A stretch of 64,000 nt of DNA. It comes from JABMQW01 sp964439935 (GTDB taxonomy: Bacteria > Fidelibacterota > Marinisomatia > Marinisomatales > TCS56). This document shows positions 37,691-47,161 of this stretch, piece by piece. Each line of letters opens with the position of its first letter. The first letter of the stretch is position 1. The stretch is from the NCBI GenBank assembly GCA_964439935.1, contig CAYTPW010000010.1:1-64000 (forward strand). Reading direction: 5' to 3'. Below the pieces are notes generated by a model. The model was not told the origin of the DNA. It made no database searches and saw nothing but the letters and a program-made list of their open reading frames with translations. A program made the position numbers and the translations under genes.

Positions 37691-38300
37691 TGTTGTTTCC
37701 TCCATTGCTGTCCTTAGCGAGACCTGTCAGGATGAAATTGGAAATTGTCTCTATGTATTCCGGTGCCGAAACACCGGGAACATCAAAAATCACGAACCAG
37801 ATGATGCCTTCGATATTGATAATGATTGACATGGCCGCGATTTTAATATCAAGGGGGTCGAATTCCCCCAATTCGACCCCCTTGATTAAAATACTCTCGA
37901 TCAGATGTAAAAATTCGGTATAGACTTTTTGCATTTTGATCCGGAAGTCATCGTCTCTGGCAGCTAAAGACCAAAATTCCATCATTGCTTTAAATGGTCT
38001 TGGATTGGTTTGATATTGGTTCACAAAAAATTGGAATAATTCCCGTAATTGATCAGCAGCTGGTTGTTCTTCTTCAACAATGTGGTTCAAGGTGGCGCTG
38101 TATTTGAAAACCCAATGATTGACGAGCGAAAGATAGACTTCCTTCTTAGATTTATAATACCAGTAGATGGCACCTTTGCTTAGACCTGATACGCGGACGA
38201 TGTCATCCATACGGCTTTTATCGTAGCCTTTTTCAACAATTACGTCGAGAGCGGCTTCGAGGATTTGTTCGCGGCGCTGGTCTTCTTTCGAATTAGCCAT
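37683..38300 (-). CDS. TetR family regulator of fatty-acid degradation
   Basis: A 205-residue repressor. The helix-turn-helix is at residues about 25-55 (VIVEKGYDKSRMDDIVRVSG and GLSKGAIYWYYKSKKEV). It is the first gene of the beta-oxidation operon and overlaps fadE by eight bases. Long-chain acyl-CoA is the likely inducer by analogy with FadR of Bacillus, whose targets (fadNAE) have the same composition; this is inference. A 20-base palindrome lies five bases upstream of its ATG. Confidence 0.9.
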   Translation of the reverse strand: MANSKEDQRREQILEAALDVIVEKGYDKSRMDDIVRVSGLSKGAIYWYYKSKKEVYLSLVNHWVFKYSATLNHIVEEEQPAADQLRELFQFFVNQYQTNPRPFKAMMEFWSLAARDDDFRIKMQKVYTEFLHLIESILIKGVELGEFDPLDIKIAAMSIIINIEGIIWFVIFDVPGVSAPEYIETISNFILTGLAKDSNGGNNNE

Positions 38301-38304
38301 TAGG

Positions 38305-38324
38305 TAGACCGACTGGTCGGTCTA
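38305..38324. promoter_or_regulatory. TetR operator palindrome upstream of the beta-oxidation operon
   Basis: Perfect nine-base arms TAGACCGAC (38305-38313) and GTCGGTCTA (38316-38324) with a two-base centre TG. It lies 5-24 bases upstream of the TetR ATG. The core ACCGACNNGTCGGT is a typical TetR-family operator. Confidence 0.85.
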
Positions 38325-38532
38325 TTTTAAAAAGAGGTGGCTATATTGTCAAGTGAAATCGGATTAATTAAGATCAAAACAGCGGTAAAATTGGGATGCC
38401 CAAAATCTATGGGAGAATATAAAAATACGATATTAGTAGATATAAATGTGGGTCAGTTGATTGGAAGAATAAATTTTCAGACCTATTAATAATTCATATT
38501 TATTTGCTTGAAATTTCTGAATTAATTGTAAT

Positions 38533-39984
38533 TCAAAAACGGAAAAATATACTTAACCGATGTTGGCCGCCACCTCTGACTTTATAATCCGGTTTTTCGA
38601 TTTCCGGTTTGAATTTAAGCGGGCTGTCATCAACCCTGATCAGCCAGGGCAAATATTGGGAAAACTCGTAATGCAGCTTCAATTGCCCGAACTGTTTTTC
38701 CAATTGCGATTGGAGAGTGATGAGGTGTAGACGGTATTGCAGGGGATAATCGACCGGCACAGATGTCAAACCGAACAACAGGATTGCATCGCCGTCCACG
38801 TGTAAATTGTAGAAACTGTGGGAGTAACCAGTAATCAATCGCAAGTCCCAGGTTGATTTCTTCCAGTTGTAGCTAATTTTAATCTGTTCGCTTAAGGCAG
38901 ACCCTGATAGATCGGTTGTTATTCGGTGGGCGACTGGAATCAGGATTTCCCTACCCAGCACCGGGGTAGTGATATCAGTTTCCATGGATAACCGGCTGTA
39001 CCCACCGCCAACCTGGTAAAATAAGTTATCGCGCAAGCCTTTGATATTAAATGCAAATCCCTGCCGCTTGCCTTCGACCCAACCCAATTCCGGTAATCCG
39101 GTCAACACTGAGCCGGGAAGAGGATTATTAATATTGCAGTCCAATGATCCTTTAAATATGACAATAACTGGCTGGATCGACCACCGGGGATTATCGAGCC
39201 CAATTTCGAAAACATTTTCGTTCATCCGTGATGAAAGTTTTACAATCCGATGACCTGTTAATGCGCTGATATTGGAATTGTTTTGATAAGCTAATTGGGG
39301 TGAGAAAGACAGACTGCTTATACGCAAGTTGAGGTTAAGTTTTAATTGACCATGCAATGGAAGACAGGTAAACAACTGGGGTTGCAGGGAACTGGATCGG
39401 CCGGATAATTCCAATTGGCGGCCAAAGGCTGGCTCAAGGTAGTCCAGAAAAAAATTATTCATTTCAGGATTTTGACTGGCCGGGTAGTTGTTTACTATGA
39501 GTGGGGCAGAATTGGTACCGGAATTGATCCTCAGTTTTGCTCCCCACAGGGCCCGCTGATCAGTGAGGGCAACCATGATTGAGGCAGATCGGGTATTCCG
39601 TCGATAATGACCGCTAATAGCTGCATTATCTGCTTGATTGTTGAAATCAGTCAATGCTGAACATAGATTGATCTGTAGACCATAATTAAATTTAGTGGTC
39701 GATAATATTATCCGCTGACTTACCCGGTCAGTACTGCCCCCCAGCTTAACCACGTTTCTCCAATCCTGCCGTTGCCGATAGTAATCGTTTGTGGTGAAAG
39801 TAAGTTTTGTTTGCCTATCAGATTGCTTCAGATCGTTTATACTGAATCGATCCAAATCATATTCATTCATTAAAATTGGCAAAAGTTGGAAAATATCCTG
39901 TGCACGTGCTGAAATAGTAGTCAGCACGATAATAAAAAAGAGGAAGGACATCAGGTCCTTCCTCTTTTGCCGTATATAGATCAA
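38533..39984 (-). CDS. Predicted outer-membrane beta-barrel protein
   Basis: A 483-residue protein, unrecognised by family. The true start is probably Met12 (ATG near 39951), giving a signal peptide MSFLFFIIVLTTISARAQ. The mature chain is rich in alternating hydrophobic/polar strands and ends with Phe (LSIFFRF), as in outer-membrane barrels. It is 14 bases after the stop of a large T9SS cargo gene on the same strand and likely shares its transcript. Confidence 0.7.
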   Translation of the reverse strand: MIYIRQKRKDLMSFLFFIIVLTTISARAQDIFQLLPILMNEYDLDRFSINDLKQSDRQTKLTFTTNDYYRQRQDWRNVVKLGGSTDRVSQRIILSTTKFNYGLQINLCSALTDFNNQADNAAISGHYRRNTRSASIMVALTDQRALWGAKLRINSGTNSAPLIVNNYPASQNPEMNNFFLDYLEPAFGRQLELSGRSSSLQPQLFTCLPLHGQLKLNLNLRISSLSFSPQLAYQNNSNISALTGHRIVKLSSRMNENVFEIGLDNPRWSIQPVIVIFKGSLDCNINNPLPGSVLTGLPELGWVEGKRQGFAFNIKGLRDNLFYQVGGGYSRLSMETDITTPVLGREILIPVAHRITTDLSGSALSEQIKISYNWKKSTWDLRLITGYSHSFYNLHVDGDAILLFGLTSVPVDYPLQYRLHLITLQSQLEKQFGQLKLHYEFSQYLPWLIRVDDSPLKFKPEIEKPDYKVRGGGQHRLSIFFRF

Positions 39985-39998
39985 TTGGGGATTTGGGA

Positions 39999-42368
39999 TT
40001 ATTTGATATACATTAATTTATTAGTAATTATCCGGCGTTCGTAGCGTAAGCGGTAGAAATAAATTCCGGAAGATTGCTGGGTGGCATTCCAGGGAATTCG
40101 TTTCCAACCGGCAGTCATATATCCATCAACCAGCGTGGTTACCTGCTCACCCAGCAGATTAAAAATGGTTACGTTCACATTGCCAGCTCGGGGAAGATCA
40201 AAGCTGAGCAGTGTAACCGGATTGAAAGGATTTGGATAAGCATCGTGAACTATGAATTTCCTGGGCAGGGATGGAGTCGCCCCAGGGTCTGTACCGACCA
40301 TAGGCCGATCGGGAAACAGTCCTCGTAAAGTACTGTCTATCCCGAAGACAAGGTCCTTCCACATAATTAGAAAGCTGGGCGGCGGATAGTCAAACCAGGC
40401 CGACAGATTGACCCGCTCATCATCAATTATCGTGACTGAATCTATAAAAGCAAAATCCTGCCAAATTTCGTAAGTATGCTCTTCAATTTCCTCCATATCT
40501 GCAATCATTTGCAGACCGTCCAAATCAAAATCGTCTTCATAGGGTAGCATGGCGTTGGCCAGAGTCACCATCTGTGTAAAGAAATTATGCAGGCTGCGAA
40601 ATCCCTCTTCCAGTGCATCACCGGCTTCAATGAATTTGTCCACTCCGTAGGAGGTCAAAGAGAGGAAATTTGGATTGGATTGTTCCAGCATTAAGACCAA
40701 ATCGGAGTCGCTTTCCACGGTGCTGAAATCAAGGATCGTCGGATCAAGTTCAAGAATAAAAATATCGCTTAATTCGGCATAAAGATTGGAACTGCCCTGA
40801 ATTATAAGATCCATTCCACCCCGGAGCAAGTTCATATTGATCTGTGCGGCAGCTACCGTTGGAACCGGGACATGCGCAATCTCGAATTCGCTGTCAGGAC
40901 CAATTGTGTAGGGATCATAGGCATCTTCCACTGTTTTGATCAATACAACGAAATGGGCTGGTTCATCGGCATTTGTATAATAATCCAGATGATAATCGAC
41001 ATCGTCGAGATCATCCATGAAATTGACACTTTCCCAGTCATAAAGATAAGTCAAACTGTCAACACGTCCCGCATCAAGCAAACGGAAAATGTCTTCAAAT
41101 ACCGGCATATGATCATTAATAATATTTAATGTTTGAACAAACGCGATTCCTAGATGAGCATCCGGATCATCGGGCTCGAGAAATAATTCCGCCTGCCACA
41201 CAAGTTCCAGGGCATCCAGTCGCACTTGGACAGCATCGAAGTCGTCCCAGTCATTTAAAACCATATCAGCGCTGATCAGGTCCAGGGACTGTGGATCAAG
41301 CCCGTAGGGAAAGATACCGCCAAAAGAATAGCCGGGAGGATCGATTGAGCGGTAAAAATCTGTGTATAAATCGAACAATCCGTTGCCTGGCATATTCTGG
41401 ATTATGGCTAGTGGCCGAATAGTATAGCCTTCATAATCACTGTTGTATTCATATTCTTTGCCATTTAATAGAGAATCAAGCTCATCGATTGCCAACTGGA
41501 TCGAATCGATCGGGGACGGATCGATTTCAAAAGGCGCAAATGGTTGGCTGGTAATCACCACCCTAATTGTATCCAATAACTCGGTCAAATCATACAAACC
41601 GTCCTGTAAATAGGCGATTCCTGGCATCACATCTCCGCCGGTGATGGACATTACCGAATCCATCCAGCTGGCGAACTGGTCAAAATCAACATCAATGGAA
41701 TCGCCCAGTGCGGCAATGTCTTCCAGATTATCGAAAAAGGTACGGGAGAAAATGAAAGTCGTATCGGCGAATTCAGTGTCTAAAACTTGGAGCGTAAAAT
41801 TAAAATCTGCTGAATTGCTGAATATGGAATCAATATGACTACTAAAATGTTCTTCGGCAAAATTGTCGTCAACATCGCTGAAAAATTCATCGACTGTCAT
41901 ACCAAAATTATCAAAATCACTGCCGAGACTATCAGCGGTGTTCTGTACGAAATCGCGGAAAGCAACATAATCACCCGAGTCGAAGAAATCTGTTAAAGCA
42001 GTGAGAAAAGCATTCATCTGCATAGTTTCCAACATTGGAATAATATCACTTCCAATCCGATTTACCATTGTATCAAGATTGGTTCTTATAGATTCAGTAA
42101 TCGGATCAATTTCAGTAATCATCGTGTCGCCATCAATATGGCTCCAGGCAAAGGCCAATATAGCCAGACCCGTGTGAGCCTGCATGGTCGGGGTGTCGTC
42201 AATTCCGCCGGATACTTGGATCAACCAGTCGGCCTCTTTACCGATTAAATAGGCAATGTAGGCAGGCGTGATCTCATCCTGGAGAATTAGATCAGGTGTT
42301 TGGGCAGATAGACTAAATACAAGAACCGGGACAAGAAAAACAGAATATTTACTTTTTAAACTCATCAC
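39999..42368 (-). CDS. Large acidic secreted protein with T9SS sorting domain
   Basis: A 789-residue protein with signal peptide ending near SLSAQ (residue 23), a highly acidic body (many DD, DSI and DFD clusters) of helical repeats without recognised family, and a T9SS type A sorting domain over the last 80 residues (DAYPNPFNPVTLLSFDLP, then TIFNLLGEQV, SSGIYFYRL). It should reach the cell surface or medium. Acidity could suggest calcium binding, which I cannot show. An outer-membrane barrel gene follows immediately. Confidence 0.85.
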   Translation of the reverse strand: MMSLKSKYSVFLVPVLVFSLSAQTPDLILQDEITPAYIAYLIGKEADWLIQVSGGIDDTPTMQAHTGLAILAFAWSHIDGDTMITEIDPITESIRTNLDTMVNRIGSDIIPMLETMQMNAFLTALTDFFDSGDYVAFRDFVQNTADSLGSDFDNFGMTVDEFFSDVDDNFAEEHFSSHIDSIFSNSADFNFTLQVLDTEFADTTFIFSRTFFDNLEDIAALGDSIDVDFDQFASWMDSVMSITGGDVMPGIAYLQDGLYDLTELLDTIRVVITSQPFAPFEIDPSPIDSIQLAIDELDSLLNGKEYEYNSDYEGYTIRPLAIIQNMPGNGLFDLYTDFYRSIDPPGYSFGGIFPYGLDPQSLDLISADMVLNDWDDFDAVQVRLDALELVWQAELFLEPDDPDAHLGIAFVQTLNIINDHMPVFEDIFRLLDAGRVDSLTYLYDWESVNFMDDLDDVDYHLDYYTNADEPAHFVVLIKTVEDAYDPYTIGPDSEFEIAHVPVPTVAAAQINMNLLRGGMDLIIQGSSNLYAELSDIFILELDPTILDFSTVESDSDLVLMLEQSNPNFLSLTSYGVDKFIEAGDALEEGFRSLHNFFTQMVTLANAMLPYEDDFDLDGLQMIADMEEIEEHTYEIWQDFAFIDSVTIIDDERVNLSAWFDYPPPSFLIMWKDLVFGIDSTLRGLFPDRPMVGTDPGATPSLPRKFIVHDAYPNPFNPVTLLSFDLPRAGNVNVTIFNLLGEQVTTLVDGYMTAGWKRIPWNATQQSSGIYFYRLRYERRIITNKLMYIK

Positions 42369-42614
42369 ATAATCCTTTATTGAATGTTATCAGGTCAAAT
42401 TCCAGAAATCACAATCCCGACTTCATACGTATAAGAGAATATTCATTTTCGAGTTGGAATAACCTATGTGAAAAATACCAGTTTGCTCAATTCATTTATG
42501 TGATGGGAGGCACAGGCGTCCTTCTTATTCAAAGGCTGTTTTGTACTTGCAAGTATAATCGGCAACGTAATACAATCCCTGTCAATTAAATAATAAGTTA
42601 TAGGTGAGATAAGT

Positions 42615-43307
42615 ATGTCAACCAAAGCAATAAATCAGCTTCCTGAAAAAGGGCGTATATATTTTACTCAACTCAGATTGAATAATTCCAGGGAATGGTT
42701 TAACGAGAACCGAGCACAGTATGAGTCCGATATTTTGAATCCGGCTCGTGATTTTATTGTGGCATTAGGTGAACGATTAAGGACCATATCACCAGCAGTA
42801 ATTGCCGATCCACGGGTTGATAAATCTATTTTCCGGATTCATCGTGATGTCCGGTTCAGCAAGGATAAATCACCGTATAAAACGCATCTGGGAATATTTC
42901 TGTGGGAGGGCAGGGCACCTAAACTGGAAAATTCAGGATACTATCTGCAGATCGAACCGGAGGAAATTTTTCTGGGAGCCGGTTTATATAATTTCCCAAA
43001 ATCGGTATTAGAAAAATACCGGCAAGCGGTCAGTGAACCGCAGTGGAATTCCAATCTGGTAGCTGTAATAAAAAAGATTCAAAGTAATGGTGGTGAAATC
43101 GGTGGTGATAAATATAAACGCTATCCCTCCGGATATAGCCTGGAGGTGAGCGATCCGGATTTATTATTATACAAGGGAATCTATGGTCTGGTCAGGATCA
43201 ATGATTTCAATCATTTTGAAAAAACAGATTTCGTGAAGAGTTGCTTTGATATATTTAAGAAATTATCGCCGCTACATCACTGGCTGGTAAAATTAACAAA
43301 TAGTTAA
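42615..43307 (+). CDS. DUF2461 family protein
   Basis: A 230-residue soluble protein of the DUF2461 family. Marks: FTQLRLNNSREWFNENRAQY near the N terminus, RVDKSIFRIHRDVRFSKDKSPYKTHLG around 74-100 split into blocks, and GYYLQIEPEEIFLGAGLYNF near 115-135. The function of the family is unknown. The ATG has a ribosome binding site (AGGTGAG). It converges on a short minus-strand reading frame with a hairpin between them. Confidence 0.88.
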   Translation: MSTKAINQLPEKGRIYFTQLRLNNSREWFNENRAQYESDILNPARDFIVALGERLRTISPAVIADPRVDKSIFRIHRDVRFSKDKSPYKTHLGIFLWEGRAPKLENSGYYLQIEPEEIFLGAGLYNFPKSVLEKYRQAVSEPQWNSNLVAVIKKIQSNGGEIGGDKYKRYPSGYSLEVSDPDLLLYKGIYGLVRINDFNHFEKTDFVKSCFDIFKKLSPLHHWLVKLTNS

Positions 43308-43338
43308 AAATCAATCGGGTAATGTTACTACTTAAATT

Positions 43339-43368
43339 GGGGGCTCCGCGATAAACTGCAAAGCCCCC
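43339..43368. terminator. GC-rich hairpin downstream of the DUF2461 gene
   Basis: Arms GGGGGCT (43339-43345) and AGCCCCC (43362-43368) continue inward with CCGC/TGCA-like weak pairing. It lies 31 bases past the stop of the DUF2461 gene. A T-run is absent on the plus strand. On the minus strand the arm is followed by AATTTAAG. It could serve convergent transcripts. Confidence 0.65.
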
Positions 43369-43407
43369 TGGTTGGACAAACTGGCTGTTTGTCTATATTA
43401 TGACGGA

Positions 43408-43518
43408 TTAAATTGACATTGCCAGACGGTTCCTCAAATTCTCCAGTTTATGATTAAGCCGCTGGACTTGCAGGCTAATCCGCAATTTGACCAGTTTCAT
43501 GTATGTATTCAGTGTCAT
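43408..43518 (-). CDS. Possible short basic helical peptide of 36 residues
   Basis: ATG 43518 to TAA 43408 encodes a 36-residue peptide with an amphipathic, basic pattern (KLVKLRISLQVQRLNHKLE core), and no Cys. The upstream minus strand has GAGAAATGGATG, a weak ribosome binding site. The GC hairpin at 43339-43368 lies just downstream, as a terminator would. There is no homologue I can name. It may instead be chance. Confidence 0.4.
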   Translation of the reverse strand: MTLNTYMKLVKLRISLQVQRLNHKLENLRNRLAMSI

Positions 43519-43849
43519 TGTTACACATCCATTTCTCTAATATTTTGTAATTTTTATTTTTATGCCAACATCAATAGCCAGTCGATCGTGCCACAACCAA
43601 CATGACCTATTTGTCGCAAAGATAATGCCACCGGTAAAATTTGACTCAAGTTGTGGTTAATAACCTGTTTTTCTCCAATTTCCATTCGATGTCGCATAAT
43701 GTGTGACTAGTTTCATTCGGGTAAATCTATACTGGACGTGGAAATTTTTTCTCAGAACCTAACAAACGCGATTCTTCCGTTTCGGTAAAACCTAGTGCGC
43801 CGTAATTTTTAATTATTAATACGAAGAAAAAACTATTCTGATGATTTGA
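43519..43849. other. Intergenic region before the dimethylargininase gene
   Basis: About 330 bases of AT-rich sequence. I see no open reading frame, palindrome or clear promoter elements. No ribosome binding site is seen before ATG 43850. Confidence 0.5.
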
Positions 43850-44608
43850 ATGATTTCAACGGCCATCACACGAACACCAGCATCAAATTTGAGCTACGGA
43901 TTGACCACCGCCGGCCTGGGTCCATCTGACTATCGCCGAGCGATACTCCAACATCGGCAGTATGTGAAATTGCTTACTCAACTTGGGTTGAATGTTGAGC
44001 AGTTGGGTCCGGCGAATGAATTTCCTGATGCTCATTTTGTTGAGGATACAGCGGTGGTTTTCCCGGAACTTGCGCTTATTACTCGTCCTGGTGCGCCCAG
44101 CCGCAGGGGGGAGGTAAAACTGATGACCCCCGTTCTAGCTAAATACCGTAAAATTGTCTCAATCGATCCGCCGGGAACTCTTGACGGTGGTGACGTGCTC
44201 ACCATCGGAAAAAATATCTTTGTTGGATTGACGGATCGCACTAATCAGGCCGGTTTTGATCAATTATCTGAAATAATAACGCCTTTGAATTATTATTGCC
44301 GGGCTATACCGGTTACTGCCGGTTTACATTTGAAATCAAGTGTGAATTATATCGGTGGTGATACAATTTTAGTGACCAACGAATTCGTCAACAGTCCGAC
44401 TTTGGAAAGATATCAGAAAATTATTGTTGACCCGCAAGAGGAATATGCGGCAAATACATTATTGATAAACGGTACACTGCTGATGCCGGCCGGATTCCCC
44501 CGCACAGCAAATATAATCAATTCCCTGGATATCCCCATTCATGATTTGGATATGAGCGAAATGCAGAAAATGGATGGTGGACTGACTTGTTTGTCACTAC
44601 GGTTTTAA
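43850..44608 (+). CDS. Dimethylarginine dimethylaminohydrolase-like amidinohydrolase
   Basis: A 252-residue enzyme of the pentein fold. The catalytic set is complete: FVEDTA (E65, D66), His160 in GLHLKSS, and the nucleophile Cys247 in GGLTCLS at the C terminus. N-terminal RTPASNLSYGL is typical. DDAH enzymes hydrolyse methylated arginine to citrulline; small relatives may take other guanidino compounds, so the substrate is not certain. It stands alone, without urea-cycle neighbours. Confidence 0.88.
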   Translation: MISTAITRTPASNLSYGLTTAGLGPSDYRRAILQHRQYVKLLTQLGLNVEQLGPANEFPDAHFVEDTAVVFPELALITRPGAPSRRGEVKLMTPVLAKYRKIVSIDPPGTLDGGDVLTIGKNIFVGLTDRTNQAGFDQLSEIITPLNYYCRAIPVTAGLHLKSSVNYIGGDTILVTNEFVNSPTLERYQKIIVDPQEEYAANTLLINGTLLMPAGFPRTANIINSLDIPIHDLDMSEMQKMDGGLTCLSLRF

Positions 44609-44682
44609 GTAGAACGAAACAGAGATTGACTAAACCTCTCGGTCAGATTTCCAGATAACATCCTGCGGCTATCGCCAGTCAG

Positions 44683-45021
44683 TCATTGAGAAATCCGGGA
44701 TTCTTTGCGATTATTAATCAAGTGAATAATTGCCAGGAATGGATGCCGCCAAATCATCCGGGATCCAGCAAATTGCATTACCTGCCGGGCCTGTTGCCGG
44801 CGAGCAGGTTTATAACAGTGTATCGTACAGTTCTGGCAGGTTGGTTTGTCGGTACCGAAGGGGCATCTGTCCAGTCGTTCACCGGCATAATTCAATAGGC
44901 TATCACAGTCTTGGCACAGATAATCTTCAGGTTTATGATGGTATCGGCAATAGATGCGGAGCATCGCACCGATTGTTATCAATTCGCGTTTCTTTTCTGT
45001 TTTCTTTCCCAGCATATTCAA
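44683..45021 (-). CDS. YgbA-like protein (nitrous-oxide-stimulated-promoter family)
   Basis: A 112-residue Cys-rich protein. Family marks: MLRIYCRYHH, CQDCDSLLNYAGERLDRCPF, KPTCQNCTIHCY and MRYSGPRM-like MQFAGSRM followed by WRHP. The seven Cys and His residues suggest metal binding. In enterobacteria the ygbA gene is induced by nitric oxide via NsrR; whether that holds here is not shown, and no NsrR-like site is visible. Confidence 0.9.
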   Translation of the reverse strand: MNMLGKKTEKKRELITIGAMLRIYCRYHHKPEDYLCQDCDSLLNYAGERLDRCPFGTDKPTCQNCTIHCYKPARRQQARQVMQFAGSRMIWRHPFLAIIHLINNRKESRISQ

Positions 45022-45108
45022 ATTAATTAAAGATGGTTCTAATGATTCATTACTGACTGGTTCCGGGGATAGTATTATTTTATTTAATTCAATTTATAAT
45101 TTATTATT

Positions 45109-45552
45109 TCAAAGTCCATTTGCCGGCAGAATTGCTTGAATTTTGTTTTCGCGTTCTGCAACCGAGAGATTTACCAGGCGTATTTTATCAACGCAAACAT
45201 GCCGGGCCAAGAACAATCCCGTCAGCAGACCGAGTGCATCATGTCTACTAAATTGGTACTCCTGGTCAGGCTCGATCCTATCGTTGTAAAAATAATTACT
45301 GGCCTTAAGGCCAAGGTAAACACCTATTGACAAGCCTAGAAATCGGTTAAAATATATGCGTTTGATTGTTTTTATGTCACCCAAATAGACTGGGATTGGT
45401 AAATCTCCAACAGCCATCCCCCGAGGCAAAAGATATACGGTAGTTTCATCGATATAGATTGCATCAATCTGACGAAAATGTTCTCCGGAAGATAAAACAA
45501 TTTGCCAGGATGCTGCCTTAGCCCATACGGTCAAGATCAGCAAAGTCAACAT
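45109..45552 (-). CDS. Small secreted or membrane protein of unknown function
   Basis: The longest frame starts at 45690 and overlaps the M28 peptidase gene by 44 bases; I prefer ATG 45552, which begins a signal peptide MLTLLILTVWAKA. The 147-residue product has a central glycine-containing hydrophobic segment (RFLGLSIGVYLGLKAS) and a second one (ALGLLTGLFLARHV), which may be membrane-inserted. I do not recognise the family. It follows the peptidase on the same strand. Confidence 0.55.
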   Translation of the reverse strand: MLTLLILTVWAKAASWQIVLSSGEHFRQIDAIYIDETTVYLLPRGMAVGDLPIPVYLGDIKTIKRIYFNRFLGLSIGVYLGLKASNYFYNDRIEPDQEYQFSRHDALGLLTGLFLARHVCVDKIRLVNLSVAERENKIQAILPANGL

Positions 45553-45646
45553 ACCTTTAAACACAGTTGATTTTAATATACTGGTAGTTTTTAATCCTGA
45601 AATCAGATTTATTGCCTGTGAATTATAATATAACTCCCGGGGCAGG

Positions 45647-47161
45647 CTATTCCAGCTTCGGCAAGGCAACACGGGGGATTTTTTCCTCACGGTTCGCTGC
45701 CTGCCAGGCCAGGGTTGTCATAACCGCCGCATTGATTTTAACATCTTCTTCCAGCACTGCTTCATAAACATCCATATTAGTATGATGGGTTCTGGTCCAG
45801 TATTCGATCAGGTCCTGCATCATATCAAAGCCCGGCAGGCCGATCCAGTTAAATGGCATATGATCGGTAGATGTGACCATATCCGTGGAAATGGTCCCGA
45901 CGCCGAGATAGTTGAATGGTTCGAAACCGGTTTCGAAGAAACTGCGCGCCATTTCATTTCCCTGAAGATAGATCCCGCGAATCTTGCCACATCCGCCATC
46001 AAGATTGAGATAAATTGACAGTTTTTCATGTTCCGGCAGTAACTCCATAGTTGCCGGATCGCCAAAATGTTTTCGGATATAGCCAACTGAACCATAAAAT
46101 CCCTGTTCCTCTCCATCCCAGAGCGCGATGCGGATTGTACGTCGCGGTTTTAGGTCCAGCTTTTTTATTATTCGCAGGACTTCCATCAGGGTAGCGCAAT
46201 TACCACCATTATCAGTAGCACCGGTTCCGGCATGCCAGGAATCCAGATGGGCACCCAGCAGGACTACTTCGTCCTTTAATTTGCGATCTGTACCCGGAAT
46301 ATCAGCAATCACGTTATAGCCGGTTGCCGAATCCAGAATTTCTGCGTCGACAGCAATCTTTAATTCTACGGGAATAGCCAGGCTATCGAGCCGTAGAATC
46401 CGATTAAAATGTTCGCGAGGTATCGCTATCGCCGGATAGGCACCAGCGTATTGTTGATCGTATGAGATTGAAGTCAATCGTACTACACCATGGTCACGGC
46501 TGCTGGGAGTTACCAATACGGCAATACTTTCTTCGGCGAAGAATTGGGCGATTGTATCTGTAGCTGTGGTCCATTTGAGGTAACGCTGCCAGGATTTGGA
46601 TGGTAAATTCCTTAAATTTGGTGTGACCAAGCTACGTTCGGTTTCCAGCTCACTATCATCCATCCGCTCGGCATCAGCCGTAAAGTGGGGATTGGCTTCG
46701 CCCAGAGTACCATTGAATACAATTTTGCCCTTCAAACTTCCGCGGTAGGCTTCTATATCGGAAACTGATTCGATATTAACAAAAACCGGCTGACCGGTAA
46801 TCGGTCCAGAAGTTCCCGCCGACCAGGCCAGTGGATATGCGATTAGTTGGCTTGGATAAGGTTTGGTTATGAAAGCTTCAGCTTGCTCATAGGACCAGCT
46901 GCTTTCGGCCGTTCCCCAGGATTCCAGGTGGGCATCAATATTCCATTCATTTAACCTGGTTACACACCAGTCGGCGGCGGCTCGATAAGTTGGTGAGCCA
47001 GTCAACCGACCCCCATGGACATCAGAAATCCAGCTAGTAGTTTCCATTACCTGGGAATTCTGGAATGCCTCCATCTTGATCCGGGCTACAATTTGATCGT
47101 CTACGGCATTCTGAGCATAAATGACTGAAACAATAAGTAAGCAGAAGGATATTTTCTTCAT
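45647..47161 (-). CDS. M28 family zinc aminopeptidase, secreted
   Basis: I choose ATG 47161 (504 residues) because GGGAG stands at about seven bases upstream; the frame is open further. A signal peptide ending near IYAQ follows. An inserted PA-like domain spans about 125-260. Zinc ligands of M28 are in HLDSWHAGTGATDNGGN (His and bridging Asp), GEEQGFYGS (catalytic Glu and ligand) and TSTDHMPF. The product removes N-terminal residues from peptides outside the cytoplasm. Confidence 0.93.
   Translation of the reverse strand: MKKISFCLLIVSVIYAQNAVDDQIVARIKMEAFQNSQVMETTSWISDVHGGRLTGSPTYRAAADWCVTRLNEWNIDAHLESWGTAESSWSYEQAEAFITKPYPSQLIAYPLAWSAGTSGPITGQPVFVNIESVSDIEAYRGSLKGKIVFNGTLGEANPHFTADAERMDDSELETERSLVTPNLRNLPSKSWQRYLKWTTATDTIAQFFAEESIAVLVTPSSRDHGVVRLTSISYDQQYAGAYPAIAIPREHFNRILRLDSLAIPVELKIAVDAEILDSATGYNVIADIPGTDRKLKDEVVLLGAHLDSWHAGTGATDNGGNCATLMEVLRIIKKLDLKPRRTIRIALWDGEEQGFYGSVGYIRKHFGDPATMELLPEHEKLSIYLNLDGGCGKIRGIYLQGNEMARSFFETGFEPFNYLGVGTISTDMVTSTDHMPFNWIGLPGFDMMQDLIEYWTRTHHTNMDVYEAVLEEDVKINAAVMTTLAWQAANREEKIPRVALPKLE

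Noticed and set aside
42380..42589. 69-codon plus-strand frame before the DUF2461 gene
   Set aside because: No ribosome binding site; composition (many Asn, Arg, Cys) looks random; the region probably holds promoters.
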